This document shows positions 21,388 to 31,402 of a stretch of DNA of 64,000 nt, piece by piece. How positions within the stretch are numbered: the first letter of the stretch is position 1; each line of letters starts with the position of its first letter. The translations under genes and the position numbers were made by a program. The stretch spans positions 576,457,752 to 576,521,751 of the forward strand of contig NC_081405.1 of NCBI RefSeq assembly GCF_030272615.1, written 5' to 3'. Source of the stretch: Cryptomeria japonica. Its lineage: Eukaryota; Streptophyta; Pinopsida; Cupressales; Cupressaceae. The notes below the pieces were generated by a model. It was given only the letters and a program-made list of their open reading frames with translations, did no database searches and was not told the DNA's origin.

Positions 21388-22053
21388 GTGGTTGATCATT
21401 CATCTCTATCTTACTATTTTTCACATGTTCCTATTGTTGAGGTTGATGCTTCCTATGTTAATGATTCAGATTTTGATGAGAACTTTGGGTACTTGAACTT
21501 GGGTGTTCTCACATGTGACCCCATTCTTGAGACTTCCATTATATCTCCTCCTATTGATATCATATCACCTATTGTACCTTATGATGTAGCTAGTGTGACA
21601 ATTTTTCCTCCTTGTGATTCAGTGCAGAAGGATATTTATTGTCTTCCACCTTTAGTTGATTGGGATGCCTACTTGACAAATATTGTAGTTTTTTTTGTGG
21701 AGTCCTACATTGATGATTTGGGAAACATCATTTATGACATTCATCTTCTCTTTGATGAACATTATCCTTCTTCAATTGTTGCGGGGAAACACTCTAGCCC
21801 TCTTGTGCAGTCTCTACATGATCATTCTTTCGAGGTTGACATGATTGTGGATATGTTTGTACATCACTTGGAGGAGGTCTCTTTATGTTTAGAGGAGACA
21901 TGTGAGTCTTTGGATATTTTCTTACATTCATCTCCAGTAGATATTGGAGTTCCTTTTTCAGTAGTGTGGAGTATTTCACCACCTTTGGAGGGGGTACCTT
22001 TTAGCATCGACATGGGGACACTTGAGCAATTTCAAAGATTCCATTCATCATGA
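21388..22053 (+). CDS. Element T extra ORF, 221 codons, unknown function
   Basis: Continuous open frame from an ATG at 21388 (the true start is unclear, since it continues the protease frame past a stop). The protein is acidic and hydrophobic, rich in Asp, Ser, Val, Ile and Pro, e.g. FPPCDSVQKDIYCLPPLVDW, SYIDDLGNIIYDIHLLFDEH and MFVHHLEEVSLCLEETCESL. A short stretch DENFGYLNLGVL faintly recalls the FGHLN of copia gag-pre-integrase; nothing else resembles integrase. It occupies the place where pol would be. Staying open in such a decayed neighbourhood suggests youth or constraint. No domain recognised. Confidence 0.5.
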   Translation: MVDHSSLSYYFSHVPIVEVDASYVNDSDFDENFGYLNLGVLTCDPILETSIISPPIDIISPIVPYDVASVTIFPPCDSVQKDIYCLPPLVDWDAYLTNIVVFFVESYIDDLGNIIYDIHLLFDEHYPSSIVAGKHSSPLVQSLHDHSFEVDMIVDMFVHHLEEVSLCLEETCESLDIFLHSSPVDIGVPFSVVWSISPPLEGVPFSIDMGTLEQFQRFHSS

Positions 22054-22461
22054 GTTTTTTTCCTACATCTTTCCTTAATGATTGTGGAGACTTCATAGAT
22101 ACACCTTTGGTTTTGTTTCTTCCTAAGGGGAGGAACATTGTTTGATATTCATGGAGTAGTTTCTTCATTCAACATTGAGTGGGGGTTACCTAGCTTCTCT
22201 TCTTCTCTCATATGGGGGGGTATTTTTCCTCACATGGGGTTTTTTTCTTCTCATACATCATTGAGATAATTGGGTTCTTTCATCATCTCTCTTTGGAGGG
22301 TTTTTCCCCATTGGGTTTTTCTCTCTTTTCCTGCTTTATGGGACATTGCATTTGCATTTGTACATTGGTACCTAACATGGCCTTGTAGCCGGGACCCATT
22401 TTGATTTGCTTAATTTCATTGTATACTTAAGCACACTCCCCTAAGTTGCACTTAAGGGGGG
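22054..22461 (+). other. 3' untranslated region and polypurine tract of element T
   Basis: Non-coding, T-rich. It ends cttaaggggggtg at 22451-22463: the run of purines AAGGGGGG directly precedes the 3' LTR TG and is the likely plus-strand primer. Confidence 0.7.
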
Positions 22462-22955
22462 TGTTGGTGTAATTATTTATTCATCTTGGATATAGTTACA
22501 CTTTACTTAACTTTACTTAGGTACATGCACAACATTGTATTTTGTATATGAGACACTTAAAGAAATGTGCATACATTGGGAGTGTGTATGTAGGAGAATT
22601 TCTACCTTTTATGGTGTGATCTTGTTGTTACTCTATCATATCCACTTATTGTGGAGTGATAATTCTACCTTCGGTGGGTGATCCACTTCATGTGTAATAT
22701 CTTACTATTTCTCCTACCTACCCCTACCTATCCTTGCCTCTCATTGATCCACATGTCATCATTGTGCACTGTGTTGTCTCTTAGCCTTGTCTTTATAAGC
22801 ATGCTTGTCCTACATTATATACAACAACAACAACAACAATCTTGATGATCCAGTTGATCACATTTTGCATCATTTTTAAATAGTTTATTCTTGTCACATT
22901 TTGATTTCTCATATTTGTGCTTTCTCTTGCCTCTAGATCTTGGCAAATTCTCATA
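22462..22955 (+). repeat. 3' LTR of element T
   Basis: 494 bp; differs from the 5' LTR by scattered substitutions and a 6-bp gain in the (ACA)n run (about nine bases in ten agree by eye). It ends TTCTCATA, then TSD GATAT. Confidence 0.9.
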
Positions 22956-22974
22956 GATATAAATCCAACCATGT

Positions 22975-23420
22975 TCAAGATATTAAGTGATGAAGACTTG
23001 ATAATCGATAAGAAACCAAGGTTGATTGATGAAGATCAATGATAAATTGATCAATTGACAAAAGGACCAAATTGATAGATGACAATTGACAAGGATAAAT
23101 GACTAATTGATATAAAATTGACAAGAATTGATGATTGATTGAGATCTATGATTAATCGATCAAAGATTGATAAAAGGTTGATTTGATGAAGGTTGACTTG
23201 ACAAAGACTGATGATGAATCAATCATAAATCGATAAGGAAGTTGATAATTTTTAATTGAAAAGAGATCTAAATTGATTGAAATTGATTCATAATGGATCA
23301 AAGATGATTGAAGATTGATTGAAAATGATAAAGGTCAATGACAAAAACTAATTCAACACCAATTAGGATTGAGGATGTCCAATTGACATGACAGATTGAT
23401 CATGACCACTGATTGTAATT
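22975..23420. repeat. Degenerate gattgat/aattgat repeat field in K
   Basis: Roughly 450 bp built from short, imperfect units such as ttgattgat, aattgataa and aaattgat, with frequent gacaa spacers. It looks like replication-slippage-derived low complexity inside the LTR-like unit, not coding sequence. Confidence 0.6.
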
Positions 23421-23632
23421 TGAGGATGATATTGACAAGACCTAATTCAAAATGCGGGAGATTAGAATCAAATAGGAAAGAAATGTAGAGGAAAGAGACA
23501 ATTTCGACAAACAATAAAGATTGTATACACGACATAGAAAAAATGTTAAAAAATAATGAAAACCGTAAAATAAGGTCACATAGACATGTTAATGTATGGC
23601 ACCACAAGTGTTGACCATTTTTAGATGCCTAC

Positions 23633-23910
23633 AACCATATCTGGTAAATCAACAAGGAAACCATCCTTCAAACTCCATGCAAGATTTTGAACATCTCTAA
23701 TCAATTGGATGTCAACATCTCCCCTAATTGAAACCCTACCAGAGGGAAATTGCTCATCAACATCCTAAGTATGAGTAAAAAGACCATCCCAATTATGAAT
23801 AACCCCATTTGGAACCTTCCTAAAAGTAGCTTGATCAGAAGTATCCTAGATAGATGCATTAAAACCCTCCCCATTAGAAAAAATATCATCATTCACTGAT
23901 GCCTACTTTG
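23633..23910 (-). pseudogene. LINE ORF1 middle segment
   Basis: Minus strand about 23900-23640 reads, with stops, DQATFRKVPNGVIHNWDGLF, EQFPSGRVSIRGDVDIQLI and QNLAWSLKDGFLVDLPDMV. It is a polar ORF without a clear domain. It is assigned to the LINE because it is collinear with ORF1 at 31403-32544 on the other side of C1 and with the endonuclease at 16341-16874 beyond K. Confidence 0.5.
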
Positions 23911-25168
23911 TGCTGGAATTATGAATGAATTGATTATGTGTTGCATTGATGTTTTGTCATTGATGTCAACACTAGCCGTTATGATTGGTTATCGACAGAT
24001 AGGTTTTGGTTACCAGTAGAAGATCTAATGTTACCGACATAATAGACTATCTGTTGGACACTTCTAACATGTTTGGATCTATAGAATGTAATTGGTTACA
24101 CATGGTAGGTTCTTCTAGAGCATTTCTTGGTTAGATGGTATTGACTTGGTAATCAGATACTATCATAAACTCTAGCAAACCCTTACCAGTACTAGTTTAA
24201 GGCCTTACCAATAGAGCTTTCACTGAGGAATCTTGACAGGATGCATAATTGGTGTTGGTGCATCCTCTAAATGGATTCCAAGATGTTGAAGATTTTCTTT
24301 GATCGTTCTTCAACTTCTTTAAGACATTTCTTTGGTGTGGTGGACCAAGAATATGTCTAATACCCATCTAGGTTATGGACCAGTATCATGATAATGTGTT
24401 CTCTACAGGTTACTGGGATGTTTAGGGATGTTTTATGGATTTTTTATTGTTGTTTTGGTCTTAACCCGACATGACATATTTTTGTAATATGGGTTTATGT
24501 AATTATCTTATTGTAATATATTTTAGGTGGACAAGCTAATCGGTTTAGGCCTTAGGGTTGGTATAAAATGATGTAAGATCTCATTGTAGATCGTTGTATG
24601 GGAATAGAATAAGTGTTCTTGGTCTTGGAATACAATATTATATGCGAAGGAGATTTGGTCAATCATTGAGGATCGAATTGGGATTAAAGAAGACGTCAAA
24701 GGCCTTTAGTATTGAGCTTAGTTGGGACTATAATTAGGCATGGTAGATGATATCTCTGGCATTTCATTATTCTAGATTATTGTCCATATATCTTGAGGTG
24801 GTTTTAAACTCCGTAGTCAGCGAGACTCTTTTGTAATGAACATTATGCTCTAGGCAGTGTGGCTTCCTGCATGTGCAAGGCCCTCATTGTAACACATACT
24901 TTATACAGAAGTATCATCTCACTATGGGTAGGCTTCCCACCATGTTTTTTCCCTTTCCTAGTTGTCCACATACAAACAATGGTGTTATGTGGCATGGTTG
25001 CTTTGCAATGATTATCAATTTAATTGTTAAGTTGCATTGTTTACCGCTATTTGTTTCTTCCCTACCGGTACTTAATCTGGTTAAAGGTTACTAAGTGGAT
25101 TTAATGTTATAACCTATTAACAATTGATTCAACACCCCCCTCTTAGTTTTTCACTGGTTATCCTAAAA
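23911..25168 (+). repeat. 5' LTR of C1
   Basis: About 1258 bp. It carries the block ccaccatgttttttccc ... tgtccacatacaaac near 24936-24978 and ttcaacacccccctcttag at 25127-25145, shared in position with other copia-type LTRs here. It ends in CTAAAA instead of CTAACA. Confidence 0.85.
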
Positions 25169-25170
25169 AT

Positions 25171-25182
25171 TGGTATTAGAGT
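25171..25182 (+). other. Primer-binding site of C1
   Basis: TGGTATTAGAGT, close to the initiator-Met site TGGTATCAGAGC, two bases after the LTR. Confidence 0.8.
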
Positions 25183-25226
25183 TTTGGTCCTCTTTTGCAG
25201 AAGCTTAACCTCTTGATGTAGATCCT

Positions 25227-26011
25227 ATGGTAGCTAACACTTCAAATCCATTGGCAACTATTTTCAGAAGATAAATCCCTAAGCTTGATGGAACAAATTA
25301 TGAGATATGGAAAATTCAAATGGAGACTCATCTTAGATGTCTTGGAAAGGATATTTGGGAGATCACTAAGAAAGTATATACACCTTATGATCCGGCATCT
25401 GTCAATCCTACTCCTGCAGACTTGGATCAGAATATTGAAAATGAATGCATAGCTAAAGAAGACCTCTTGTGTGCAATTAGTGATCAGAAAATCATGGGCT
25501 TGACTGATAAATTATCACCAAAGGTTATGTGGGATAAATTGCAAACTCTAAATGAATGTGATCCTACTATCAAAATTGCTAAACTTGATGGTTACCGACT
25601 AAGAAATGAAAACTTGAAGATGGAAGATAATGAAAGAATTGTTGTGTTTATGGAAAGAGTAAATGAGATTTTTATGGGAATTCAATGTTGTGGAGTATTT
25701 CTAAGTGAAGAAATGGTTTCTAAAGTCTTGAGAGCCCTTCCACCATCTTACAAGATGAAGGCAACTGCAATTAATGAGTTGAGAACAATGGAAAACTCTT
25801 CAGTCAACAGAGACATTTTGATTGGGAAATTACCTGCTTTTGAGCTTGAAGAATTTGGATCTTCTAGAGATGTAAATTCTAAACCTTCTTATCATGCATA
25901 ATCATGATCATATACCGACAAAAGTGATTGGAAAGTCTTATATGCAAAAAAATTAGAAGACATGAGGAAATAAAATGAAGAATTTGAGCAACTTGAAGCC
26001 TGATTTGCTAG
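25227..26011 (+). pseudogene. C1 gag, capsid part
   Basis: ATG 25227 gives MVANTSNPLATIF, then LDGTNYEIWKIQMETHLRCL, the copia gag start, and QKIMGLTDKLSPKVMWDKLQ, EDNERIVVFMERVNEIFMGI and VLRALPPSYKMKATAINELR, typical UBN2 motifs. Open from 25320 to 25901 apart from one early stop. The reading ends in a Glu-rich stretch at the solo LTR insertion site; the zinc knuckle lies beyond it at 26496. Confidence 0.9.
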
Positions 26012-26490
26012 TGTGAGATTTTGCCAAGATCAAGAGGCAATGGAAAGAACAAATAGGAGAGACAAAATAGATGATAGGAATAAACTGTATTCTATCAAGA
26101 TGCAAAATATGATCAACTGGATCATTACAAGATATAGATTGATTGCCCGTACAAACAAAGTAGATGAGTCTTCTTATATAGGCAAGGCTATATGGAAATG
26201 TGAGAACACAAACATGACATGTAGATCAATAAGAAACAAGGGTAGGTAGGAAATAGGTGTGGGTAGGTAGGAGAAACAATATAATATTCCACATGAGGTG
26301 GATCACCCACTGAATGTGGAGTGTAACAACAATATCAACACCATAAAAGATGGAAACTCTCCTACACACACTATTCCAATGTGGCACAAACACCCAAGTG
26401 TCTCATACCCAAACTACTATGAAATTCATTTCCTAAGTAAACTTAAGTAAGTGTAATAATATCTATGATGAATAATTATTTACACCAACA
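26012..26490 (-). repeat. Solo LTR of the T family inside C1 gag
   Basis: Reverse complement of the T LTR: it starts TGTGAGATTTTGCCAAGATC and ends AATAATTATTTACACCAACA. Flanked by a perfect TSD GCTAG (26007-26011 and 26491-26495). At 479 bp it is nearly full length. No internal T sequence remains, so the element was lost by LTR-LTR recombination. It is diverged from the T copy by substitutions and indels. Confidence 0.95.
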
Positions 26491-26495
26491 GCTAG

Positions 26496-26860
26496 AAGAG
26501 TGCCTAAAGGTCCGACGGGAAGTAAGTATGAAGGAAAAACACCTTTTAAATGTTTTTCATGTAATAAGATTGGTCATTTTGCATCTAGATGTCCTGAAAT
26601 AAATGAAAGGTTTGAGGAAAGAGTTAAGAAATCATTTAAGCCTAGCCAGAATAGATATAGATTCAAGAAAAGTAAACAATGCTACATAGAGGATGAGGAA
26701 AGAGTAATTGATGACTCTGGAGATGAAACGACAAAAGACTCTGCTAGTGGATCCAACAATGGATAGGAATGGGTGTTCTATGCTTTAAAAGAAGATGAAC
26801 TGTAACTAGATATCAAAAATGAAGAAAAGGCCTTGGCAGAAAAAATTGAAGATAAGGATG
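26496..26860 (+). pseudogene. C1 gag C-terminus with zinc knuckle
   Basis: Continues the gag frame after the solo LTR: ARRVPKGPTGSKYEGKTPFK, then CFSCNKIGHFASRC, an intact CX2CX4HX4C knuckle, and an acidic linker DDSGDETTKDSASGSNNG. The same linker motif occurs in C3 (EDSASGSNNGKEW), confirming that they are close relatives. Confidence 0.9.
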
Positions 26861-28090
26861 AATGGGTAATTAATAGTGGATGCTCACATCATATGGCTAG
26901 AGATAAAGGGAATATTTTGTCCCTGCAAGAATACAATGGCAGTCAAGTCATATTTGGAGATGACAAAGCATGAATGTTCAGAGGTAGAGATATTATTTCT
27001 TTGGATGGAAAGAATAACAATGATAATGTCTATTATGTAGAAGGTTTAAAGTATAATACTTTGAGTGTTGGTCAATTGGTGGACAAGGGTTTCCAAGTTT
27101 AGTTTAAAGATAGAAAATGCAAAATCTTTAACAAGACTGGTTTGGAGATTGCAACCAGTATTTAGATTGGAGGTAATATCTTTTAGTTGAACACTAGTAA
27201 TAAGACTTCTTTGATTGCTCATATTGATGACAGCTGGTTATGGCATAAGAGGTTGTGTCATGTTAATTTTAATTGTATTGTTAAGATCAGTTCAACTAAG
27301 GCAGTTAGATATATACCTAAGATTATGAAACCTCATAATCCAGTATGTAAGGAATGTTAATTGGGAATCAAGTTAGAAGCTCTTATAAGAGCATACATGA
27401 TAAATGTAATTATGAACTTATGTGGTCCAACAAGGACTAGAAGCTTTCAAGGTGATAGGTATTTCATATTGATTATTGATGACTATTCTAGGATGATGTG
27501 GGTGAGTTTTCTTAAGGAGAATTATGAAGCCTTTGAGAAATTTGAGATCTTTACAATAGAAGTTGAAATAGAAAATGGATTGAAAATCAAATGTTTAAGA
27601 TCAGATCATGGCAGTGAGTTCACTTCTCATGAATTTAATAGTTATTGTGAGACAAATGGAATTAGGAGACAATTATCTGCACCTCGGACGCCTCGACAAA
27701 ATGGAGAGGTGGAAAGAAAAAATATAACCATTTTGGATGCAAAAAGAGCTATGATGATGGAAGCCTAATTTCCTCATATCTACTGGAGAGAAGCAGTGAG
27801 TATGAAAGTCTACACATTCAACAGAGTTCACATCAAAGGTGAAACTAGTAAGACTCCTTATGAATTATGGTTTGGACATACACCTACTATTAAATATATC
27901 AGAATTTTTGGAAGTAAATGCTATATCAAAAGAGATGATTCAATTGGAAAGTTTGGTCCTAGATGTGATGAAAGGATATTTCTTGTTTATTCAATTCAAT
28001 GAGAAGCACATAGATGTTATAACAAAACATTGCAGAAAATTATGGAGAGTACTAATGTGAAAGTGGATGAGTAGTATAAAAATCTTTCTA
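26861..28090 (+). pseudogene. C1 protease and integrase
   Basis: Protease active site WVINSGCSHHMARDKG (DSG changed to NSG) at about 26864. GAG-pre-integrase follows with WLWHKRLCHVNF and CKEC. The integrase core shows YFILIIDDYSRMMWVSF, CLRSDHGSEF and APRTPRQNGEVERKN. The first catalytic position reads MNLCGPTR where copia integrases have DLCGP. FNRVHIKGETSKTPYELWFG and a RCYNKTLQKIMESTNVKVDE tail complete it. Stops at about 27109, 27187, 27358 and 27766, plus a stop at 28001. Confidence 0.9.
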
Positions 28091-29894
28091 TATCATATGA
28101 CAGGGAATTGACAGTGGAAATGATCATAATTGAATTGGCAATGCCTCAACTGGTACAGGAAACTGAGATAGTGACACCGACACAATCAGAAAATTCAACT
28201 GTGACTGATGATCAGAGAAGTGAACCTTAAGTTCAAAAGAAACCAAGGTATGTAAGATTAAATCATTCTGAAGATCAAATTATTAGAGATAGGAACAAGG
28301 GAGTTGTGACAAGAAGAAGACTAGCAAATAAAGAGGTATGTCTTATTTCTCAAGTTGAACTAGCAACTGTTATTGAATCTTGTAAGGATGAACACTGGTT
28401 AAAAGCTCTAGAAGATAAATTAGATCAGATAGAGAAGAATGAAACTTGGACTTTAGTTCCCTGACCTAAAAATAAGAATTTATTGGAACTAAATGGGTTT
28501 TTAGGAATAAAGTGAATGATGATGGTCAAGTTGTAAGAAATGAGGCTAGATTGGTTTGTAAATGATATTCTGAAATGGAAGGAATTGGTTATGGTGAGAC
28601 ATTTGCACCTATAGCTAGAATTGTAGTTGTTAGACTATTACTTGCATATGCAACTTATAAGAAGTATAAGGTTTATCAAATGGATGTTAAATGTGCATTT
28701 TTGAATGGTGAACTTGAGGAAGAAGTATGAATTTAGCAACCTGATGGATTTTGCACTCACAGATGATAAACATATAGTTTGCAGATTGAAGAAAGCTTTA
28801 TATGGTTTGAAACAAGCTCCTAGAGCTTGGTATGCAAGGTTGGATAAATATATTTAGAAGCTTGGTTTTATTAAAGGTAATGCTAATAGAAACCTATATT
28901 ATAAGATCACTAATAATGATATTCTGATTATTGAAGTATTTGTTGATGACATCATTTTTTGGATGAGAAGATAAATTGTGCATGGAATTTACTAATAATA
29001 TGAAGAATAAATTTGAAATGTCCATGATTGGTGAGATGAGATTTTTTTTAGGTTTGCAGATTAATCAAACTAACAAAAGCATTTTTATCTATCAAACTAA
29101 GTATCTGAGGGAATTGTTGAAGATGTTTGGTATTGATAATTCCAAACCGGTAAGTACTCCTATGGTGACAAGTGAGAAATTATCTATCAAAGATACTTCT
29201 ACACCAGTAAACCCGACAAGGTATAAGTCTATGATTGGTGGTCTATTATATTTGACTCAGACTAGACCGGATATTATGAATGCAGTAAGTATTATTTCAA
29301 GATATCAAAGTAATCCTAAAGAAAATCATGAATGTGCAATAAAGAGGATATTATGGTATTTGCAAGGAACAAGAGAACATGGTTTATGGTACTATAAAAA
29401 TGATGATTTCACTTTATGTGCATATACTGACTCAGATTGGGTAGGAGATAATGATGACATGAAGAGAACTTATGGTGGAGGTTTCTTTCTTGGAAAGAAA
29501 CTGGCTTCATTGATTAGCCAAAAAATAGTCATGCATTTCTTTATCTACTGTAGAAGCTAAGTATGTTGCAGCAACAACTAATTGCACTCAAGTCTTGTGG
29601 ATGAAGCAAATGTTGAAGGATATCAGGGTAAATTGTAGTGAACTAGTAGTTATCTACTATGATAACTCTACAGCTATTGACTTGTCTAAAATTCTAGTAT
29701 TTCACTCTAAGACTAAGCGTATATCAATAAAGTATAACTTTTTGAAGAACAAGGTAGAAGCAAGGGAAGTCAAATTGGTTTATGTGAACACTAAAGAATA
29801 GATTGCAGATATATTCACTAAACCTTTGTCTAAGTAATCATTTGAGTATTTCAGAGACAAGTTAGGGGTTTCTGCCCCTCCTGCAGAGACTTGA
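28091..29894 (+). pseudogene. C1 reverse transcriptase and RNase H
   Basis: RVT_2-type polymerase: [66 protein letters not shown], and the catalytic box VFVDDIIF at about 28940. It continues to MSMIGEMRFFLGLQI, MIGGLLYLTQTRPDIMNAV and YTDSDWVGDNDD. RNase H then gives IYYDNSTAIDLSK and ends with ADIFTKPLSK. At least four frameshifts (about 28480, 28740, 28965, 29555) break it. Ends at a TGA at 29892-29894. Confidence 0.9.
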
Positions 29895-30162
29895 TTGATG
29901 CAGTAAGTCATCAGTCCGACATGCATTATCAAAGATATTATTCATTCTTGCTTTGATATTTTTATCAGATTTCTGGCATTGATGTCAAAGGGGGAGTGAC
30001 AGTGATGTGAAAAATAAATTCAGACATATCATTCACAAGGGGAGAGTTATTGATATTTAGGAGATTGTTGGTTGTCTTCCACAAATGGAGACTTGTTTGG
30101 CATTTCTTGGTACTTAGATATTTTTCACATCTAGTGTATCCATTAATGACAAATGGGGATAT
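29895..30162 (+). other. 3' untranslated region of C1 with repeated purine tracts
   Basis: It contains three purine tracts, tcaaagggggagtg near 29986, acaaggggagag near 30036 and caaatggggata at 30150-30161. The last abuts the LTR and is the expected primer; the earlier ones may be auxiliary. Confidence 0.6.
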
Positions 30163-31402
30163 TGTTGGCATTATGGATGAATTGATTATGTGTTGCAGTT
30201 TTGTCATTGATGTCAATACTAGTTGGTTACCAACACACAGGTTTTGGTTAGCAGTAGAAGATCTAGTGTTACCCATAGAAGTGACTATCTATTGGATACT
30301 TTTGACATGTTTGGATATATGGAATGTGATTGGTTACATGTGGTATATGCTTCTAGAGAATGTCTTGGTCAAATGATAATGACTTGGTAATTGGATGCTA
30401 TCATAGACTTTGGTAAACCCTTACCGACAATAGTTTAAGGCTCTACCAGAAGAGCTTTCACTGAGGAATATTGATAGGATGCATAATTGGTGTTGGTGCA
30501 GCCTCTAGATGGATTTGAGGATGTTGAAGATGTTCTTTGATCATGCTTCAACTGCTTGAAGACATTGCTTTGGCATGGTGGACCAAGAATAGATCTGTTA
30601 CCTATCTAAGTTATGGACCAGTATCATGATAATGTGTTCTCTACATGTTACTAGGATGTTTCAGGATGTTTTATGGATTTTTTATTGTTGTTTTGATCTC
30701 AAGCCGACATGGCATATCATTGTAATATGGATTTATGTAATGACCTTATTGTAATATCTTTTAGGTGGCCAACCTAATTGGTTTAGGCCTTAGGGTTGGT
30801 ATAAAATGATGTAAGATCTCATTGTGGATTATGGTATGGGAATAGAATAAGTGTCTGTGGTCTTGGAATGCAATATCATATGCAAAGGAGATTTGGTCGA
30901 TCATTGAGGATCAAATTGGGATTAAGAAAGAGGTCAATGGCCTCTAGTATTGAGCTTAACCAAGAAATTAATTAGGCACGGTAGATGTTATCTCTGGCAG
31001 TTCATTATTCTGGAGTATTGTCCATGTATGTTGAGGTGGTTTTAACCTCTATACTCAGTGAAACTCTTTTAGAATGAGCAGTACACTCTAGGAAGTGTGC
31101 CTTCCTGTATGTGCAGGCACCTCATTGTAATACAACTTTCTACAGAAGTATCATTTGACTGTGGGTAGGCTGCCCACCATGGTTTTTCCCTTTCTGGGTT
31201 TTCCATGTACAAATCATGGTATTATGTGGTATGGTTACTTTGCATTGATTATCTATTTAACCTATTAAGTTGCATTATTTACCGGTATCTATTTCCGCCC
31301 TACTGATACTTAATCTGGTTAAAGGTTATTAAGTGGACTAAATGTTATAATTTATTAACAATTGATCACCCGCCTCTCGATTGTTCACTGGTTATCCTAA
31401 CA
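30163..31402 (+). repeat. 3' LTR of C1
   Basis: About 1240 bp, TGTTGGCATTATGG...TATCCTAACA, followed by CCTTG. Confidence 0.85.

Larger units (their letters stand above)
17992..22955 (+). mobile_element. Element T: non-autonomous gag-only LTR element (TR-GAG-like)
   Basis: LTRs 17992-18483 and 22462-22955 match closely end to end. Flanks show a perfect 5-bp TSD GATAT (17987-17991, 22956-22960). Internally: degenerate primer site, 1.6-kb leader, copia-type gag with one CCHC knuckle, protease remnant, an unassigned 221-codon ORF, non-coding 3' region and a G-rich polypurine tract. No integrase, reverse transcriptase or RNase H is found. This matches the published TR-GAG class of plant elements, which carry gag but borrow the polymerase. 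A solo LTR of the same family lies at 26012-26490. Confidence 0.9.
17188..23632. repeat. Solo LTR-like unit K, split by element T
   Basis: AT-rich sequence on both sides of element T (17188-17991 and 22961-23632) lies between two halves of one LINE. It begins TGAAAACTAAC after AACCA and ends tttttagatgcctac before AACCA, giving a perfect 5-bp TSD. The end resembles the gypsy LTR end ccatttttaggtgtataca at 4021-4035, suggesting a minus-strand gypsy solo LTR of about 1.48 kb. No paired LTR or coding sequence is present. Boundaries depend on the TSD and the LINE continuity. Confidence 0.5.
23911..31402 (+). mobile_element. Ty1/copia retrotransposon C1
   Basis: LTRs 23911-25168 and 30163-31402 share most of their sequence, e.g. 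gaattgattatgtgttgca near the start and ttcactggttatcctaa at the end. Flanks CTTTG and CCTTG give a 4/5 TSD. The internal order gag, protease, integrase, reverse transcriptase, RNase H is that of Ty1/copia. Many stops and frameshifts occur throughout. A solo T-family LTR interrupts gag at 26012-26490. It lies inside LINE ORF1. Confidence 0.9.

Noticed and set aside
26013-26249. 78-codon ORF inside C1 gag
   Set aside because: It lies wholly within the antisense solo T LTR (26012-26490).
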